Shown one piece after another: positions 16,772-27,700 of a DNA stretch of 64,000 nucleotides (position 1 is the first letter of the stretch; each line of letters begins with the position of its first letter). This stretch comes from Bacteroides faecalis. GTDB taxonomy: Bacteria > Bacteroidota > Bacteroidia > Bacteroidales > Bacteroidaceae. The DNA lies in contig NZ_BHWB01000001.1 of assembly GCF_003865075.1 (NCBI RefSeq), positions 496,001 through 560,000 on the forward strand. The letters run 5' to 3'. The position numbers and the translations under genes were made by a program. Under the pieces are notes generated by a model. That model had not been told where the DNA came from and did not search any database. It saw only the letters and a program-made list of their open reading frames with translations.

Positions 16772-19700
16772 TTATAAGTTTATCGTCAAGCCTATTGTAT
16801 AGGATTTAGCCAATGGGTATTCTTGTCCGTTAGAACTTCCTAATTCAGGATCCCAAAGCTTGAAACTGGAGAATGTTAGTAAATTAGTTCCCATGAGATA
16901 GATACGTACATTATCCAAATGGATACGGTTCACCAATCGTTTAGGAATTGTATAACCGATGTCCAGATTCTTCAGACGGAGATACGAACCATCGCGTAAC
17001 CAATATGTAGAAGCGCGGTAATTATTAGAGTTGCCACCATAGCTTAGGCGAGGATAGATTGCATTCGGGTTTTCGTTTTCTCCCAATGACCAGTAGTTTC
17101 CTGGCACATCGTTTAGGATATTTCCCCAACTGTTTGATTGGAATGGATAAACTGTAAATCCATTGATAAAGAAGGATGACTTACCGGCTCCTTGAAAAAG
17201 TACATTGAAATCTAATCCTTTCCATGCCGCAGAAAATCCGAATCCATAAATCATGTTTGGTTTGGTAGTAGCGCCAATAGGTACTACGTCATTATTATTA
17301 ACGACTCCATCTCCATTTACATCCTTATATTTTATGTCACCGGGAGCTACCTCACCAAAATCTTGTCTGGGACTATTACGAATTTCATCATAATCTTTGA
17401 ATAATCCTTCAGCGATTAATCCACGTGCTTGATTTACACGGAACCCGGCATTCATATTATAGGAGTAATGGCTGAACTGTTCATCGTACTCTTTAATCTC
17501 ATTCTTGCTATAGGTCATGTTGGCACGCAAAGTTAGGTCTAAGTTTCCGAATTTCTCATGGAAAGCAATATTTCCGTCAAATCCTCTAGACAAAACAGCA
17601 CCTACATTAGCATACGGAGCTGGGATATGGTTTAGTCCGACACTTTGTGGTAAAAACTTACGGTTCAGATAAATTCCATCACGTTGTTCATGGAAGTAAT
17701 CAACCGTACCGCTAAGTTTGTCATTGAAGAGTGAAAAGTCCAAACCTATATCATGTTTTGTAGCGACCTCCCAAGTGATATACGGAGACGAGATTCTCGA
17801 ATATGATAATCCCGGGTAGTAGTAAAGAGATGTTTTGATGTCACCGTAATAATATCCATCTGCATCATTAGTTGCAAATCTTTCTACGTAAGGGAAACGG
17901 ATCTGGGTGTCACCATTCATCAACTTATCATTTCCTACTTTACCATAAGAATAGCGCAACTTAAACATATTTATCCATTTGAGCTTTTTCTTGATAATTG
18001 GTTCTTCTGCAATGTTCCAAGCAGCAGAATATGCAGGGAAGAAACCAAATTGATGGTCAGTAGCAAAGTTTTCCGAACCGTTGTAACCGAAGTTGAAATC
18101 AATGAAATAACGATATTTCCATCCGTAAGTAAATCGTCCGGCAAGACCCTGATGACGATATTGAATTCCGGAAACTATTCTTTCGTAACCCGCTAATTCA
18201 TAATAATTCTTGTTATCCACTTTTTTATCTTGTGAATACTTCATTACAGCTCCTACCTGATGATCACCAAAAGTACGGTTATAATGTAACTCTGCTTCAA
18301 GATTCTCATATCGTGTACCGCTAGCTCCCGTTGTTGATAACATTAACTGCTCAGTTTCTATTCTTGTGAACTGAAGTTTACCTTCAGTAGTACGTTGTCT
18401 TTCTGCTAACCAGCTTTCCGGCCATCTGTAATGGTTATCACTATTATCCGTATTCGTATCAAAACCAAAGCGTCCGTAAAACTTCAATCCATTTGTTATA
18501 AATTTCAGATCTTGTTCTAAATTGACGGTTGTCTGTATTTTATTTTTCCATTTTTCCTGATATCCTTGTTGTGTAATCAGTACCCATGGATTTCTTTTTC
18601 CGCCATTTCCTTGTGCTCCCCATCTACCGTCACTGTATTGTGGAGGTGAGGCAATCGGATTATATCCCATCAGGGAGTTCCAAATTTCACCATATTGGCT
18701 TCCCGGCAGATTTTGCTTATCCAATGAACCGGCTACACCAACCTTCAATAAAGTAGTCTTCGTCAAGTCAATATCTACATTCATGCGATAATTCCAACGA
18801 TGATAATTAGCATTGGTCTTATAGTCTTTCATAGTCCGATCTGATTCGTACATACCTCCTTCGTCCACATAACTGGCAGAAATGAAATAACGTGCTACTG
18901 TACCACCACCAGTTAAGTCGATGTTAGCACGATAGGTAGGTGCTCCATCTTTCAATATCATCCCCATCCAGTCTACATTCGGGAAAAGATCAGGGTCCAG
19001 TCCGTTTTCGATTAACTCTATATCACTATCAGAATAAGCTGCCGACTGATTACGTGTCATTAACGCTTCGTTCATCATACGGGCATAAGTCGGTCCATCT
19101 ACAAATTCAGGAGTTTTTGTACGCGTATTGTAGGTCATCTCCGCTTTAGCATTGATACGGGTTTTACCTTCCTTTCCTCGCTTGGTAGTGATCAATACAA
19201 CACCGTTAGCACCTCTTGAACCGTAGATAGCAGTGGCGGAGGCATCCTTTAAAACTGAAAAGGTTTCTATATCCTCTACGTTCAGTTCATCCATACTACG
19301 TTCAAAACCATCTACCAATACTAAGGCACTTGATCCTGCGCCGAACGTGGAGATACCTCTAATCCAGAATTCGGAGATATTGTCACCTGGTTGTCCAGAG
19401 GTTTGTCGTGCCATAATACCTGGTACATTACCTGCCAACGCATTTGTGATACTAGATGTTGAGGTTTTCAATTGAGATACATCTACTGTAGTCACTGCTC
19501 CGGTTATAGTTACCTTTTTTTGTATACCGGTACCTGTTACTGTTACTTGGTCCAATACAGTCGATGAGGTCTCTTTCATCATAACAGAAAGCACCTTATT
19601 ATCTTTCACAAGTATCTCTTGCTTATCAAAACCAATATAAGAGAATACCAAATATGAGTAGGTAGGGACCTTTATCTTAAAATGACCATTTACGTCTGTC

Positions 19701-19870
19701 ATCACACCTAAACTCGGCACGTTTTTCACAACAATATTTACACCGATTAATGGCTCTTTGTTTTCTTCTGTGACCGTACCTGTCACTTCTATCATTTGTT
19801 GCTGATCTTGGGCATAGGACATATTTATCCATCCTATCATCAACAAAAATAGTAAAATATAATTCTTCAT
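16772..19870 (-). CDS. SusC/RagA family TonB-dependent transporter, copy 1
   Basis: 1032 residues: signal peptide (about 1-20), carboxypeptidase-D-like domain (about 26-110, IEVTGTVTEENKEPLIGVNI), a TonB-box-like VLDQVTVTGTG, plug domain with GNVPGIMARQTSGQPGDNIS, WIRGISTFG and SVLKDASATAIYGSRGANGV, then a long beta-barrel ending YTIGLTINL. There is no STN domain, so ECF-sigma/anti-sigma signalling through this receptor is not expected. It imports a substrate captured by SusD, probably a glycan or peptide. It is second in its cassette, 20 bp after the IPT/NHL gene. Confidence 0.95.
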   Translation of the reverse strand: MKNYILLFLLMIGWINMSYAQDQQQMIEVTGTVTEENKEPLIGVNIVVKNVPSLGVMTDVNGHFKIKVPTYSYLVFSYIGFDKQEILVKDNKVLSVMMKETSSTVLDQVTVTGTGIQKKVTITGAVTTVDVSQLKTSTSSITNALAGNVPGIMARQTSGQPGDNISEFWIRGISTFGAGSSALVLVDGFERSMDELNVEDIETFSVLKDASATAIYGSRGANGVVLITTKRGKEGKTRINAKAEMTYNTRTKTPEFVDGPTYARMMNEALMTRNQSAAYSDSDIELIENGLDPDLFPNVDWMGMILKDGAPTYRANIDLTGGGTVARYFISASYVDEGGMYESDRTMKDYKTNANYHRWNYRMNVDIDLTKTTLLKVGVAGSLDKQNLPGSQYGEIWNSLMGYNPIASPPQYSDGRWGAQGNGGKRNPWVLITQQGYQEKWKNKIQTTVNLEQDLKFITNGLKFYGRFGFDTNTDNSDNHYRWPESWLAERQRTTEGKLQFTRIETEQLMLSTTGASGTRYENLEAELHYNRTFGDHQVGAVMKYSQDKKVDNKNYYELAGYERIVSGIQYRHQGLAGRFTYGWKYRYFIDFNFGYNGSENFATDHQFGFFPAYSAAWNIAEEPIIKKKLKWINMFKLRYSYGKVGNDKLMNGDTQIRFPYVERFATNDADGYYYGDIKTSLYYYPGLSYSRISSPYITWEVATKHDIGLDFSLFNDKLSGTVDYFHEQRDGIYLNRKFLPQSVGLNHIPAPYANVGAVLSRGFDGNIAFHEKFGNLDLTLRANMTYSKNEIKEYDEQFSHYSYNMNAGFRVNQARGLIAEGLFKDYDEIRNSPRQDFGEVAPGDIKYKDVNGDGVVNNNDVVPIGATTKPNMIYGFGFSAAWKGLDFNVLFQGAGKSSFFINGFTVYPFQSNSWGNILNDVPGNYWSLGENENPNAIYPRLSYGGNSNNYRASTYWLRDGSYLRLKNLDIGYTIPKRLVNRIHLDNVRIYLMGTNLLTFSSFKLWDPELGSSNGQEYPLAKSYTIGLTINL

Positions 19871-19890
19871 AAGTATGTGTTTATATAGTA

Positions 19891-21297
19891 TTATTCTGTA
19901 GTTAAGTAACGAATTCCCTTGTTGTTGATATCACCAATATAGAAGATTTCCTGCTCAGCATCGTAAGCCAAGGAAGTAGGTCGGTTGAAACGTGCTTCCG
20001 TAAGTGGAGCTCCATCTACATAACCCGTATATTTTTTATCCGCATTATAGTTACTTCGTCCTGCTACCATAGAAGCTACACCTTCTGGAGTCAATTTCCA
20101 GATGCAATGATTTACATCATCACTGAAATAGAAATCGTAGAGTTCTTTCTTACCGGCTTCTTCATACTCTCTATTTTTTACGAATATACCAGCCCATGGT
20201 TCTTCAAATCTAGCTACGTTACCGACTCCTTCTGCACATCCTTTTGAACTGAGAGAACCGGCTATTACTCTTGGCGTATCAAATAATTTTGTTTTTTCGT
20301 TGTAGTCAGATCTCATAATTGCTCCTCTTTGCGGCGCAAATACATACATATATTTTTCTGATGGATGTAGTAGTAATCTTGTGTGTGCTGAACCACCGCC
20401 GATAGCTGTCAATGTGAAACATTTTATTGGATTAATATCTATATTGGGTAGTATCTCATTAGCACGCTGCATCTTGTAAATCGCTCCATCATTCCAAGAT
20501 GAATAAAATACTGAACCATCTTTCATTGAGATACAACCATAACTACAGTATCCATAATTATAAGCACGAATTTTACGGAACTGTTCACTTCGTAATGCAT
20601 AATATATGTTAGGGGCTGTGTTATCAGCTCCATGTCCATTATCATCCGGGAACAATAACGTATCCCCATCAGCTGTGAAAGTGAATGATACCATTTTCGC
20701 ATACTGTGTTCTCGGAAAAAGTCGTTTTACATAGCGTTGAGTAAGATTTAATTCACGAAAGCCATCATAATAATTACTTGAGAACAGTATTTGATCACCA
20801 TTCTCCGAGGGTTTAGGATCAAAAACCATCCAGTCATTAGAAGGGCACGATCCTTCGCCATCGAAAGAGCCATCTTGAAAAGCGGAGTTACCATCTTCAT
20901 CTACTTTACGAAGCAGGGTTCCCACTACTGTTCTAGCCTCATAGTTGAATGATTCTTCAAATGTATAATCTGCAATAGTTTCACCGTTTTTACCGTCAAT
21001 TCGAACACTCACATTACCGTCATAAGCACGTTTGGGAACCATGCAATAGAGCTTTTTGCCATCTGAGCCAATGGTCATAGCCTCCTGTCCACCTATGTTT
21101 ATGTGTATTTTAGAAAGGTCTTTCCCAAAATTACTACCCATAATGTACATTCGAGTACGCACCGGTCCTTCTTTAGGGGTAAAATCTGTAAAAACTACTG
21201 GTTGCGATGGATCAAACTCGCTAGGATCATTTTCATCCTTACAACCGACTAATGATATGCTACACAAAGCTAGCATGTAAATCAAGTGTTTATTCAT
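19891..21297 (-). CDS. IPT/TIG plus NHL-repeat surface lipoprotein, copy 1
   Basis: 468 residues. Lipobox LVGC (Cys 19) is followed by KDENDPSE, an acidic export-like signal. Residues about 33-118 form an IPT/TIG immunoglobulin-like domain (PVVFTDFTPKEGPVRTRMYI, GSNFG, IGGQEAM). Residues about 125-468 are a propeller region with NHL-like units such as WKLTPEGVASMVAGRSNYN and LTEARFNRPTSLAYD ending in GIRYLTTE. The family accompanies SusCD pairs in Bacteroides; binding of ligand is inferred, not known. It heads copy 1, and a palindromic upstream dyad lies 238 bp ahead (21535-21550). Confidence 0.88.
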   Translation of the reverse strand: MNKHLIYMLALCSISLVGCKDENDPSEFDPSQPVVFTDFTPKEGPVRTRMYIMGSNFGKDLSKIHINIGGQEAMTIGSDGKKLYCMVPKRAYDGNVSVRIDGKNGETIADYTFEESFNYEARTVVGTLLRKVDEDGNSAFQDGSFDGEGSCPSNDWMVFDPKPSENGDQILFSSNYYDGFRELNLTQRYVKRLFPRTQYAKMVSFTFTADGDTLLFPDDNGHGADNTAPNIYYALRSEQFRKIRAYNYGYCSYGCISMKDGSVFYSSWNDGAIYKMQRANEILPNIDINPIKCFTLTAIGGGSAHTRLLLHPSEKYMYVFAPQRGAIMRSDYNEKTKLFDTPRVIAGSLSSKGCAEGVGNVARFEEPWAGIFVKNREYEEAGKKELYDFYFSDDVNHCIWKLTPEGVASMVAGRSNYNADKKYTGYVDGAPLTEARFNRPTSLAYDAEQEIFYIGDINNKGIRYLTTE

Positions 21298-21534
21298 AAA
21301 TTAAACAATTAAAAAGGTTAATGTAATATATTCTGTAATTCGTATTAAGACAATAGATTTTTTATTTGTTAGCTGAATTAATACAGTGTATTCTTTTTCA
21401 TCTAAGTACTATTCTGTTTTGTTGTCAATTAGATAACTTTAATAAGCATCTAGAAGTGATATATATCTCGTCTATCATTGATTTGCTTCTAGTATACTGA
21501 GATTCCGTTTGTATGGCATATTTTATATATGTAA

Positions 21535-21550
21535 CATAATGCGAATTATG
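21535..21550 (-). promoter_or_regulatory. Conserved CATAAT-N4-ATTATG dyad upstream of copy 1
   Basis: CATAATGCGAATTATG, flanked by A and T to give the 18-bp core ACATAATGCGAATTATGT. It lies 238 bp upstream of the IPT/NHL start. The same core precedes all four cassettes while the surrounding sequence here is unrelated, so it looks like a selected regulator site. Confidence 0.65.
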
Positions 21551-22738
21551 TATTTCTTAGTTGGAAAGCTAAAAAAGACTGGTTTAATAATGTAGAATAT
21601 TGAATAAGTGGAACTTATTTCCATAGGGGTGATAACTTTAAGGTTTACCATTGTTTTAATATAGAAATATTAGAAGATTGCTTTTTATAAATTTGAAAAA
21701 CAGAGTGTATAAAATACTCTAGTATTATTTCGTAAATAAATATTGCAAAATCACTATTATGTATGTGTGTAATTTAAAAGTGGATAAATTTAATAGTCGT
21801 TTATACTAAAGTGTTTCTTCCTAGTCCTAATTGCTATAACAATGACTTTTATGCAAAGTTAGTTTGGAATCACTCTTTTATAATAAACGTCAATGATTTA
21901 TTAGTGGAAACTTGTATGAGAATAATTTCTCATGTAGAAAATCTAGTGATGTTCACTTATAACGGAATAATAAGATAGTAGAGTATTAAAGTTTATTTTA
22001 TAATTGATATAAACTTTAATTAAGTCTTATTTAAATATAGTAAGATTTGCTGAAGTATTTTAGAAAATGGATAATATTGTTAATCCTACCGAATCTTTGC
22101 TAGTATGTTTTAATGAAAAGGATATGCTAATGAATAGAAACGCCCCAATTATTATGAAGAATTTATTAATATAGATGTTCAGGCTAAGAAAAATGCAGGC
22201 AATATTTTAATTCTATGGAAAACCGAAGCTCAATGAAAGGAATAAATACAACATATGAAAAATACCTTATTTATTATTCCATTTTCTCTCTTATGATTAT
22301 GATTATCTTTATCTTAATATAAATAATCAAGAACTAATGATAGATACATTGTATTTATGTAGTAGTCGTATACAATTATCTTTTGTGTTTTATAAGATGA
22401 TAAAACTATGATTATAATTTTTATACTTATAGCATATAGTTATTTAAAGTTTCGTTTTGAATAATATTATAAAACACAAAAAAGTGTTTTTTTTACCGAA
22501 ATATATGTTGCTAAATAATGAAAAAACGGATAATTTACTCCTATAACGCTAAAATGATTGAAATATTGTATCTTTTGATTTGTTTATTGTATTCGATTAG
22601 ATTTTTCTTTGCTTTCTTTGTATTAAAGAATATCGCATGAAAAGCAATATTTATTAGTCGAATTTCTTTTGTTTTATGATGAAAATATGGCAAAAACGAA
22701 AAAAAAAGGATTTTTTTTTTGATTTATGTTTTTTGTTC

Positions 22739-22746
22739 TATTTTTG
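22739..22746 (+). promoter_or_regulatory. Bacteroides-type promoter upstream of a 26-codon stub
   Basis: TATTTTTG matches TAnnTTTG, with TTTG 17 bp upstream as a possible -33 element. It lies 60 bp before the ATG at 22807. Confidence 0.5.
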
Positions 22747-22806
22747 TAGCGACAATAGAAATAGAACTATTTGTTAGCCAAATTTAAAAATACATAGAAT
22801 ATTATT

Positions 22807-22887
22807 ATGAAAAAGATACACCTATCCGTAATATTCATGATTTTAGAAGTTATTAAGCATTTAAAATATCTATTCATTATATTTTAA
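22807..22887 (+). pseudogene. 26-codon stub with signal-peptide-like start
   Basis: MKKIHLSVIFMILEVIKHL and a few more codons, then a stop. The start resembles an export signal and follows a good promoter, but nothing mature follows. It may be the 5' remnant of an exported-protein gene truncated when copy 2 arrived, a leader peptide, or chance. Confidence 0.3.
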
Positions 22888-22985
22888 ATGCTGTATTCAT
22901 TATATTCTTAGAGATACACAAATTATATATAGTCTGTAAACTAAGTGGTGCTATACATTCTTTATATTTATCAATTTTAAGAATA

Positions 22986-23001
22986 CATAATTCGCATTAT
23001 G
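22986..23001 (+). promoter_or_regulatory. Conserved CATAAT-N4-ATTATG dyad upstream of copy 2
   Basis: CATAATTCGCATTATG, 247 bp upstream of the copy 2 start, in the same orientation relative to the genes as in copy 3. It is the first 16 bp of the 86-bp conserved block. Confidence 0.7.
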
Positions 23002-23014
23002 TCATGTTGGGGAT

Positions 23015-23050
23015 AAAAAGTCTTCCATAGTATCATCGAGGAGACTTTTT
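23015..23050. other. Terminator-like hairpin in the copy 2 upstream region
   Basis: AAAAAGTCTTCC (23015-23026) pairs with GGAGACTTTTT (23040-23050), one bulged base, 13-nt loop. A-tract before and T-tract after make it terminator-like on both strands. It lies between the dyad and the first gene, so it could attenuate transcription from an upstream promoter or end an antisense RNA. Confidence 0.7.
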
Positions 23051-23247
23051 GAATGGTAAAAGTTATAACGTTAGGAACATTTAGTTGAGACAAATTGAAA
23101 TTAGAAAACATATATGAATTCTATTGTTAAACTTAAATATTTGTCAGCCAAATTATCAACAATATGGAATCATAGCCGCTTTAATATATATTGTAAAAGT
23201 AAATACATACAACATGATTTTTATTAACCTTTTTAATTATTTAATTT

Positions 23248-24705
23248 ATGAATAGACACTTAATTTGCATGCTAGCTTTATGTAGCATATTAGTGACTGG
23301 CTGTAAAGACGATACTAAAGATCCTACAGTGTGGGATACTACGCCATGTGATCCGTCAAGGCCGGTTGAGTTTAAGGATTTTACTCCTAAAGAAGGTGGC
23401 GTACGTACTAGGCTGTATATCAGTGGTTCGAATTTTGGTAAAGATGAGAGTAAAATTAGTGTAACTATTGGAGGACAAAAAACGCCCGTCATCTCTTCAA
23501 ATGGTTCAACCATGTATTGTATGCTTCCTGGGCGTGCTTATGGTGGTGTCATAAACATTGTTGTCAGAGATAAGGACAATAAGGTTGTGAAGGACTATAC
23601 ATTCGACGAAGCTTTCAACTATCACTCTAAAACCGTAGTAGGCACTTTGTTGAGAAATGTCGATCCGAATACAGATGCTCATCCGTTTCAGGACGGAGCT
23701 TTCTCCGAAGGGGCAGGACTGCCTTATTCCGACTGGATGATATTTGATCCGAAACCGACAGATGGTGACAAGATTATCTTCACCATCAATTATCAGGGAG
23801 GTAACGAAGGTATTCGTACGATAAATCTGACTAAACAGGAGATAAGCACGATCTATACGGGTGCCCGTTCGCCTAAAATGCAAACTTTCGAGTTCTCCGC
23901 CGATGGTGACACTTTACTGATTCCTGACGATAATGGAAAAGGTACTATGGGTAATGTAGAAATGACTAATATCTGGTACGCTCTTCGTTCAGAAAACTTC
24001 AGTAAGTTACGTCCCTATTGTTATGGACCTTGTGCTTATGCTGTGGCTTATATGCCGGATGGAACTATATTCTATACGGTTTATCCCAATGGATCAGTTT
24101 TAAAAATGGATCGTGGTGCCCAAGCAACCCCTCCTTATATTGACAGAAAATGTGAAGTGATGTGCTCTATGAATCAGGTTTCTGCAGATAAAGGACGGCA
24201 AATTAAAATCAAGGCACATCCAGATGGTAAATACGTACTTATTTTCAGTATCCAGACAGGTGCTATTTATAAGTGTGAATACAATACAGTAGAACATAAA
24301 CTGAATGGCATTCAACTTTATGCCGGTGATTATGGTAGCAAGGATAATGCGAACAATATTCAGGAAGGTGTAGGTGCCCAAGCGCGTTTTGCAAGGCCAT
24401 GGGCAGGTTGTTTTGCATATAATCCTAAATATGCGGATCGTCCCGACGGTGATATGTACGATTTCGTATTTATGGATCAAGTGGCACATTGTATGTGGAA
24501 ACTTACTCCGGACCAAGTTGCCACTATCATTGCCGGACGTAGTAATTATACGGTTGATAATAAATTTGATGGATATATTGACGGTGAGCCGTTGCATGAG
24601 GCACGTTTCAATGCGCCACGTGCCTGTACCTATGATCCGGAAGAAGAAACCTTCTATTTGGTAGATAATGGAAACCATTGCATTCGTTATTTGAGAACCG
24701 AATAA
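23248..24705 (+). CDS. IPT/TIG plus NHL-repeat surface lipoprotein, copy 2
   Basis: 485 residues with lipobox VTGC (Cys near 19) followed by KDDTKDP. The IPT/TIG domain covers about 43-130 (FKDFTPKEGGVRTRLYISG, then GSNFG and TIGGQKTPVIS). The propeller part (about 135-485) ends with WKLTPDQVATIIAGRSNY, a LHEARFNAPRACTYDPE unit and GNHCIRYLRTE. It heads an intact four-gene cassette on the plus strand, 28 bp before susC. The upstream region holds the 86-bp block. Confidence 0.88.
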   Translation: MNRHLICMLALCSILVTGCKDDTKDPTVWDTTPCDPSRPVEFKDFTPKEGGVRTRLYISGSNFGKDESKISVTIGGQKTPVISSNGSTMYCMLPGRAYGGVINIVVRDKDNKVVKDYTFDEAFNYHSKTVVGTLLRNVDPNTDAHPFQDGAFSEGAGLPYSDWMIFDPKPTDGDKIIFTINYQGGNEGIRTINLTKQEISTIYTGARSPKMQTFEFSADGDTLLIPDDNGKGTMGNVEMTNIWYALRSENFSKLRPYCYGPCAYAVAYMPDGTIFYTVYPNGSVLKMDRGAQATPPYIDRKCEVMCSMNQVSADKGRQIKIKAHPDGKYVLIFSIQTGAIYKCEYNTVEHKLNGIQLYAGDYGSKDNANNIQEGVGAQARFARPWAGCFAYNPKYADRPDGDMYDFVFMDQVAHCMWKLTPDQVATIIAGRSNYTVDNKFDGYIDGEPLHEARFNAPRACTYDPEEETFYLVDNGNHCIRYLRTE

Positions 24706-24733
24706 TACTATATACTATAAAAACACATATGAT

Positions 24734-27700
24734 ATGAAGAAAATATTTTTACTGTTTTGGTTGGTGATAGGATGTATGAGTGCTTCCTATGCTCAGGAAC
24801 AACAAATAGAAGTAATAGGGGTTGTCACCGACAATAATAAAGAGCCACTTATCGGGGCGAACATTATGGTGAAGAATATGCCGGGATTTGGTGTGATGAC
24901 CGATATAAATGGACGTTATAAAATCAAGGTAAGCGAATATGCCACTTTGGTCTACTCTTATATAGGTTTTAAGACTCAAGAAAAAATAGTGAAAGGGAAT
25001 AAAGTAATCGATGTAGTGTTGAAAGAAGACGAAGCTAATGTACTTGACGAAGTAACTATCACCGGTACAGGTGCGCAAAAGAAAATTACGGTAACGGGTG
25101 CGGTGACTACAGTTGACGTTTCCCAGTTAAAAACTCCCAGCGCCAGTATTACGAATGCGCTAGCAGGTACCGTTCCGGGTATCATGGCTCGTCAGACTTC
25201 CGGACAACCGGGTGAAAACTTCTCTGAGTTCTGGATCCGTGGTATTTCTACTTTTGGAGCAGGTTCCAGTGCACTGGTTCTAGTCGATGGATTTGAACGT
25301 GGCTTGAATGAGGTAAACGTAGAAGACATTCAAGATTTCTCTGTATTGAAAGATGCTTCCGCAACTGCTATTTATGGTTCTCGTGGTGCAAACGGTGTTG
25401 TATTAATCACTACCAAGCGAGGTAAAGAAGGTAAAACGAAAGTGAATGCGAAAGTGGAGACTTCTTACAGTATGCGTACTAAGACTCCGGAATTTGTAGA
25501 TGGTGTAAAATATGTACAGATGGTAAATGAAGCGTTTACTACACGCAGTAAACCAGCTCCATATACGGATGAAGACGTAGAACTTTTCCGTAACGGACTT
25601 GATCCGGAACTTTTTCCGAATGTAAACTGGATGGATATGATTCTTAAGAAAGGTGCTCCTATCTATCGCGCTACTGTCGACTTGAGTGGTGGAGGTACTA
25701 CTGCACGTTATTTCGTTTCTGCCAGCTATGTGGACGAAGGCGGTATGTATAAGACGGACAAAGGATTAAAGGAATATGATACCAATGCGAACTATCGCCG
25801 TTGGAACTATCGTATGAATGTGGACCTGGATCTAACTAAAACTACTTTGCTCAAGGTAGGTGTAAGTGGCTCACTGGATAAGAAAAACCAACCGGGAGGA
25901 ACAGCCAGCCAAGTTTGGATATCCGCTCTTTCGTACAATCCTATCGCTACCCCCGTGAAATATAAAGATGGAAAGTGGGCTGCACAGGGAACAAATAACC
26001 AGATAAACCCATGGTTTTTGGTTACTCAGATGGGATATGCTGAAAATTGGAACAATAAAATACAAACCACTGTCAATCTGGAACAAGATTTGAAGTTCGT
26101 TACCAAAGGCTTGAAATTCATCGGACGTTTTGGCTATGATACCAATACTTATAATAGCAATGCACACCGCAAATGGCCTGATATGTGGAGAGCGCAAAAC
26201 CAACGCAACGGTTTTGGGCAATTGGAGCTGAAGAAAGTGGTAGAAGAGCAATTGATGAAGATCACACCGACTTCAACTGGTGACCGTAAGGAATATCTGG
26301 AAGCGGAGTTGCATTATAACCGTACGTTTGGTGATCATATAGTAGGTGGAGTCATGAAATATACACAGGATAAGACAGTAAATACTTCTGAAAACCCTAC
26401 ATATAATGCCATTCAAGGTATTGAGAACCGTCATCAAGGTTTGGCCGGTCGGTTTACTTATGGGTGGAAGTATCGTTACTTTGTTGATTTTAATTTCGGT
26501 TACAACGGATCGGAGAATTTTGCTACCGGACACCAGTTTGGTTTTTTCCCGGCTTATTCAGCAGCATGGAACATTGCAGAGGAACCAATTGTTAAAAAGA
26601 TTCTTCCATGGCTGAATATGTTCAAATTACGTTACTCTTATGGTAAAGTAGGTAACGATAATCTAATGGAAGGTAATACAAAGATCCGTTTTCCTTATCT
26701 GTCAACGTATAAAACAGAGGACAAATATGGTTACTATTTTGGTGATGTAAGAACCGAATCCTTTAGCGGTACGTTCTATCCCGGATTGACCTATAGCAAT
26801 TTTGCTTCAAATGGCATTACATGGGAAATAGCTAAAAAACACGACGTTGGTATCGATTTCTCTATGTTCGGTGAGAAGTTTAGCGGTGCCATCGATTATT
26901 TTCACGAACAACGTGATGGAATTTATATGAAACGTTCTTTCTTACCCTACAGTACCGGATTGTTAGAGTACTCTCCGTATGCTAACATAGGATCTGTATT
27001 ATCAAGAGGTTTTGACGGTAACATCGCTTACAACCAGAAGTTTGGAGAAGTTGGCATCACATTTCGTGCCAATATGACTTATAGTAAGAATGAGATTAAA
27101 GAATACGATGAGCAATACAGCCACTTTGACTATAAGTATAAGAAAGGCTACCGCGTAGACCAGTTACGAGGGTTGATTTCCGAAGGTTTGTTTTCCAATT
27201 ATGATGAAATCCGTAACAGTCCTAAACAGACATTTGGAGAAGTAGCTCCGGGTGATATCAAATATAAGGACGTGAATGGTGACGGAGTGATTGACGGTAA
27301 CGATGAAGTGCCCATCGGAGCTACAACCAGACCAAACCTGATCTATGGTTTCGGTTTGTCTGCTCAATGGAAAGGATTTGATTTCAATTTACATTTTCAA
27401 GGAGCCGGCAAATCATCTTTCGCTCTCTACGGTTCTGTCGCTTATCCTCTTAGTCAAGGATATTGGGGAAATATCCTGAGTGATGTAGATGGCAACTATT
27501 GGTCATTAGGTACCAATGAAAACCCGAATGCCAAGTATCCACGTTTGAGCTTTAATGGTAATAGCAATAACTTCCGTTCTTCTACGTACTGGATGCGTGA
27601 CGGTTCTTATCTTCGTCTGAAGAATTTAGAATTGGGTTACACCTTACCTACACGATGGATGAACCGTATCTATTTGAATAAAGTTCGCATTTATTTCATG

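Larger units (their letters stand above)
22986..23071 (+). repeat. 86-bp block, arm 1 of a perfect inverted repeat
   Basis: Every base of this block matches the reverse complement of 39521-39606. It contains the dyad, the word GTTGGGGAT, a terminator-like hairpin and GTTATAAC near its end. The flanks diverge at once or soon after, although both lie upstream of homologous genes. Confidence 0.9.
21298..23247. other. 1.95-kb AT-rich spacer between divergent cassette copies 1 and 2
   Basis: No intact gene. It contains the upstream dyads of copies 1 and 2, the 86-bp conserved block, a good promoter followed by a 26-codon stub (22807-22887), and scattered short frames (for example from an ATG near 22067) that could be remnants of a decayed gene but do not identify one. 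Confidence 0.6.
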
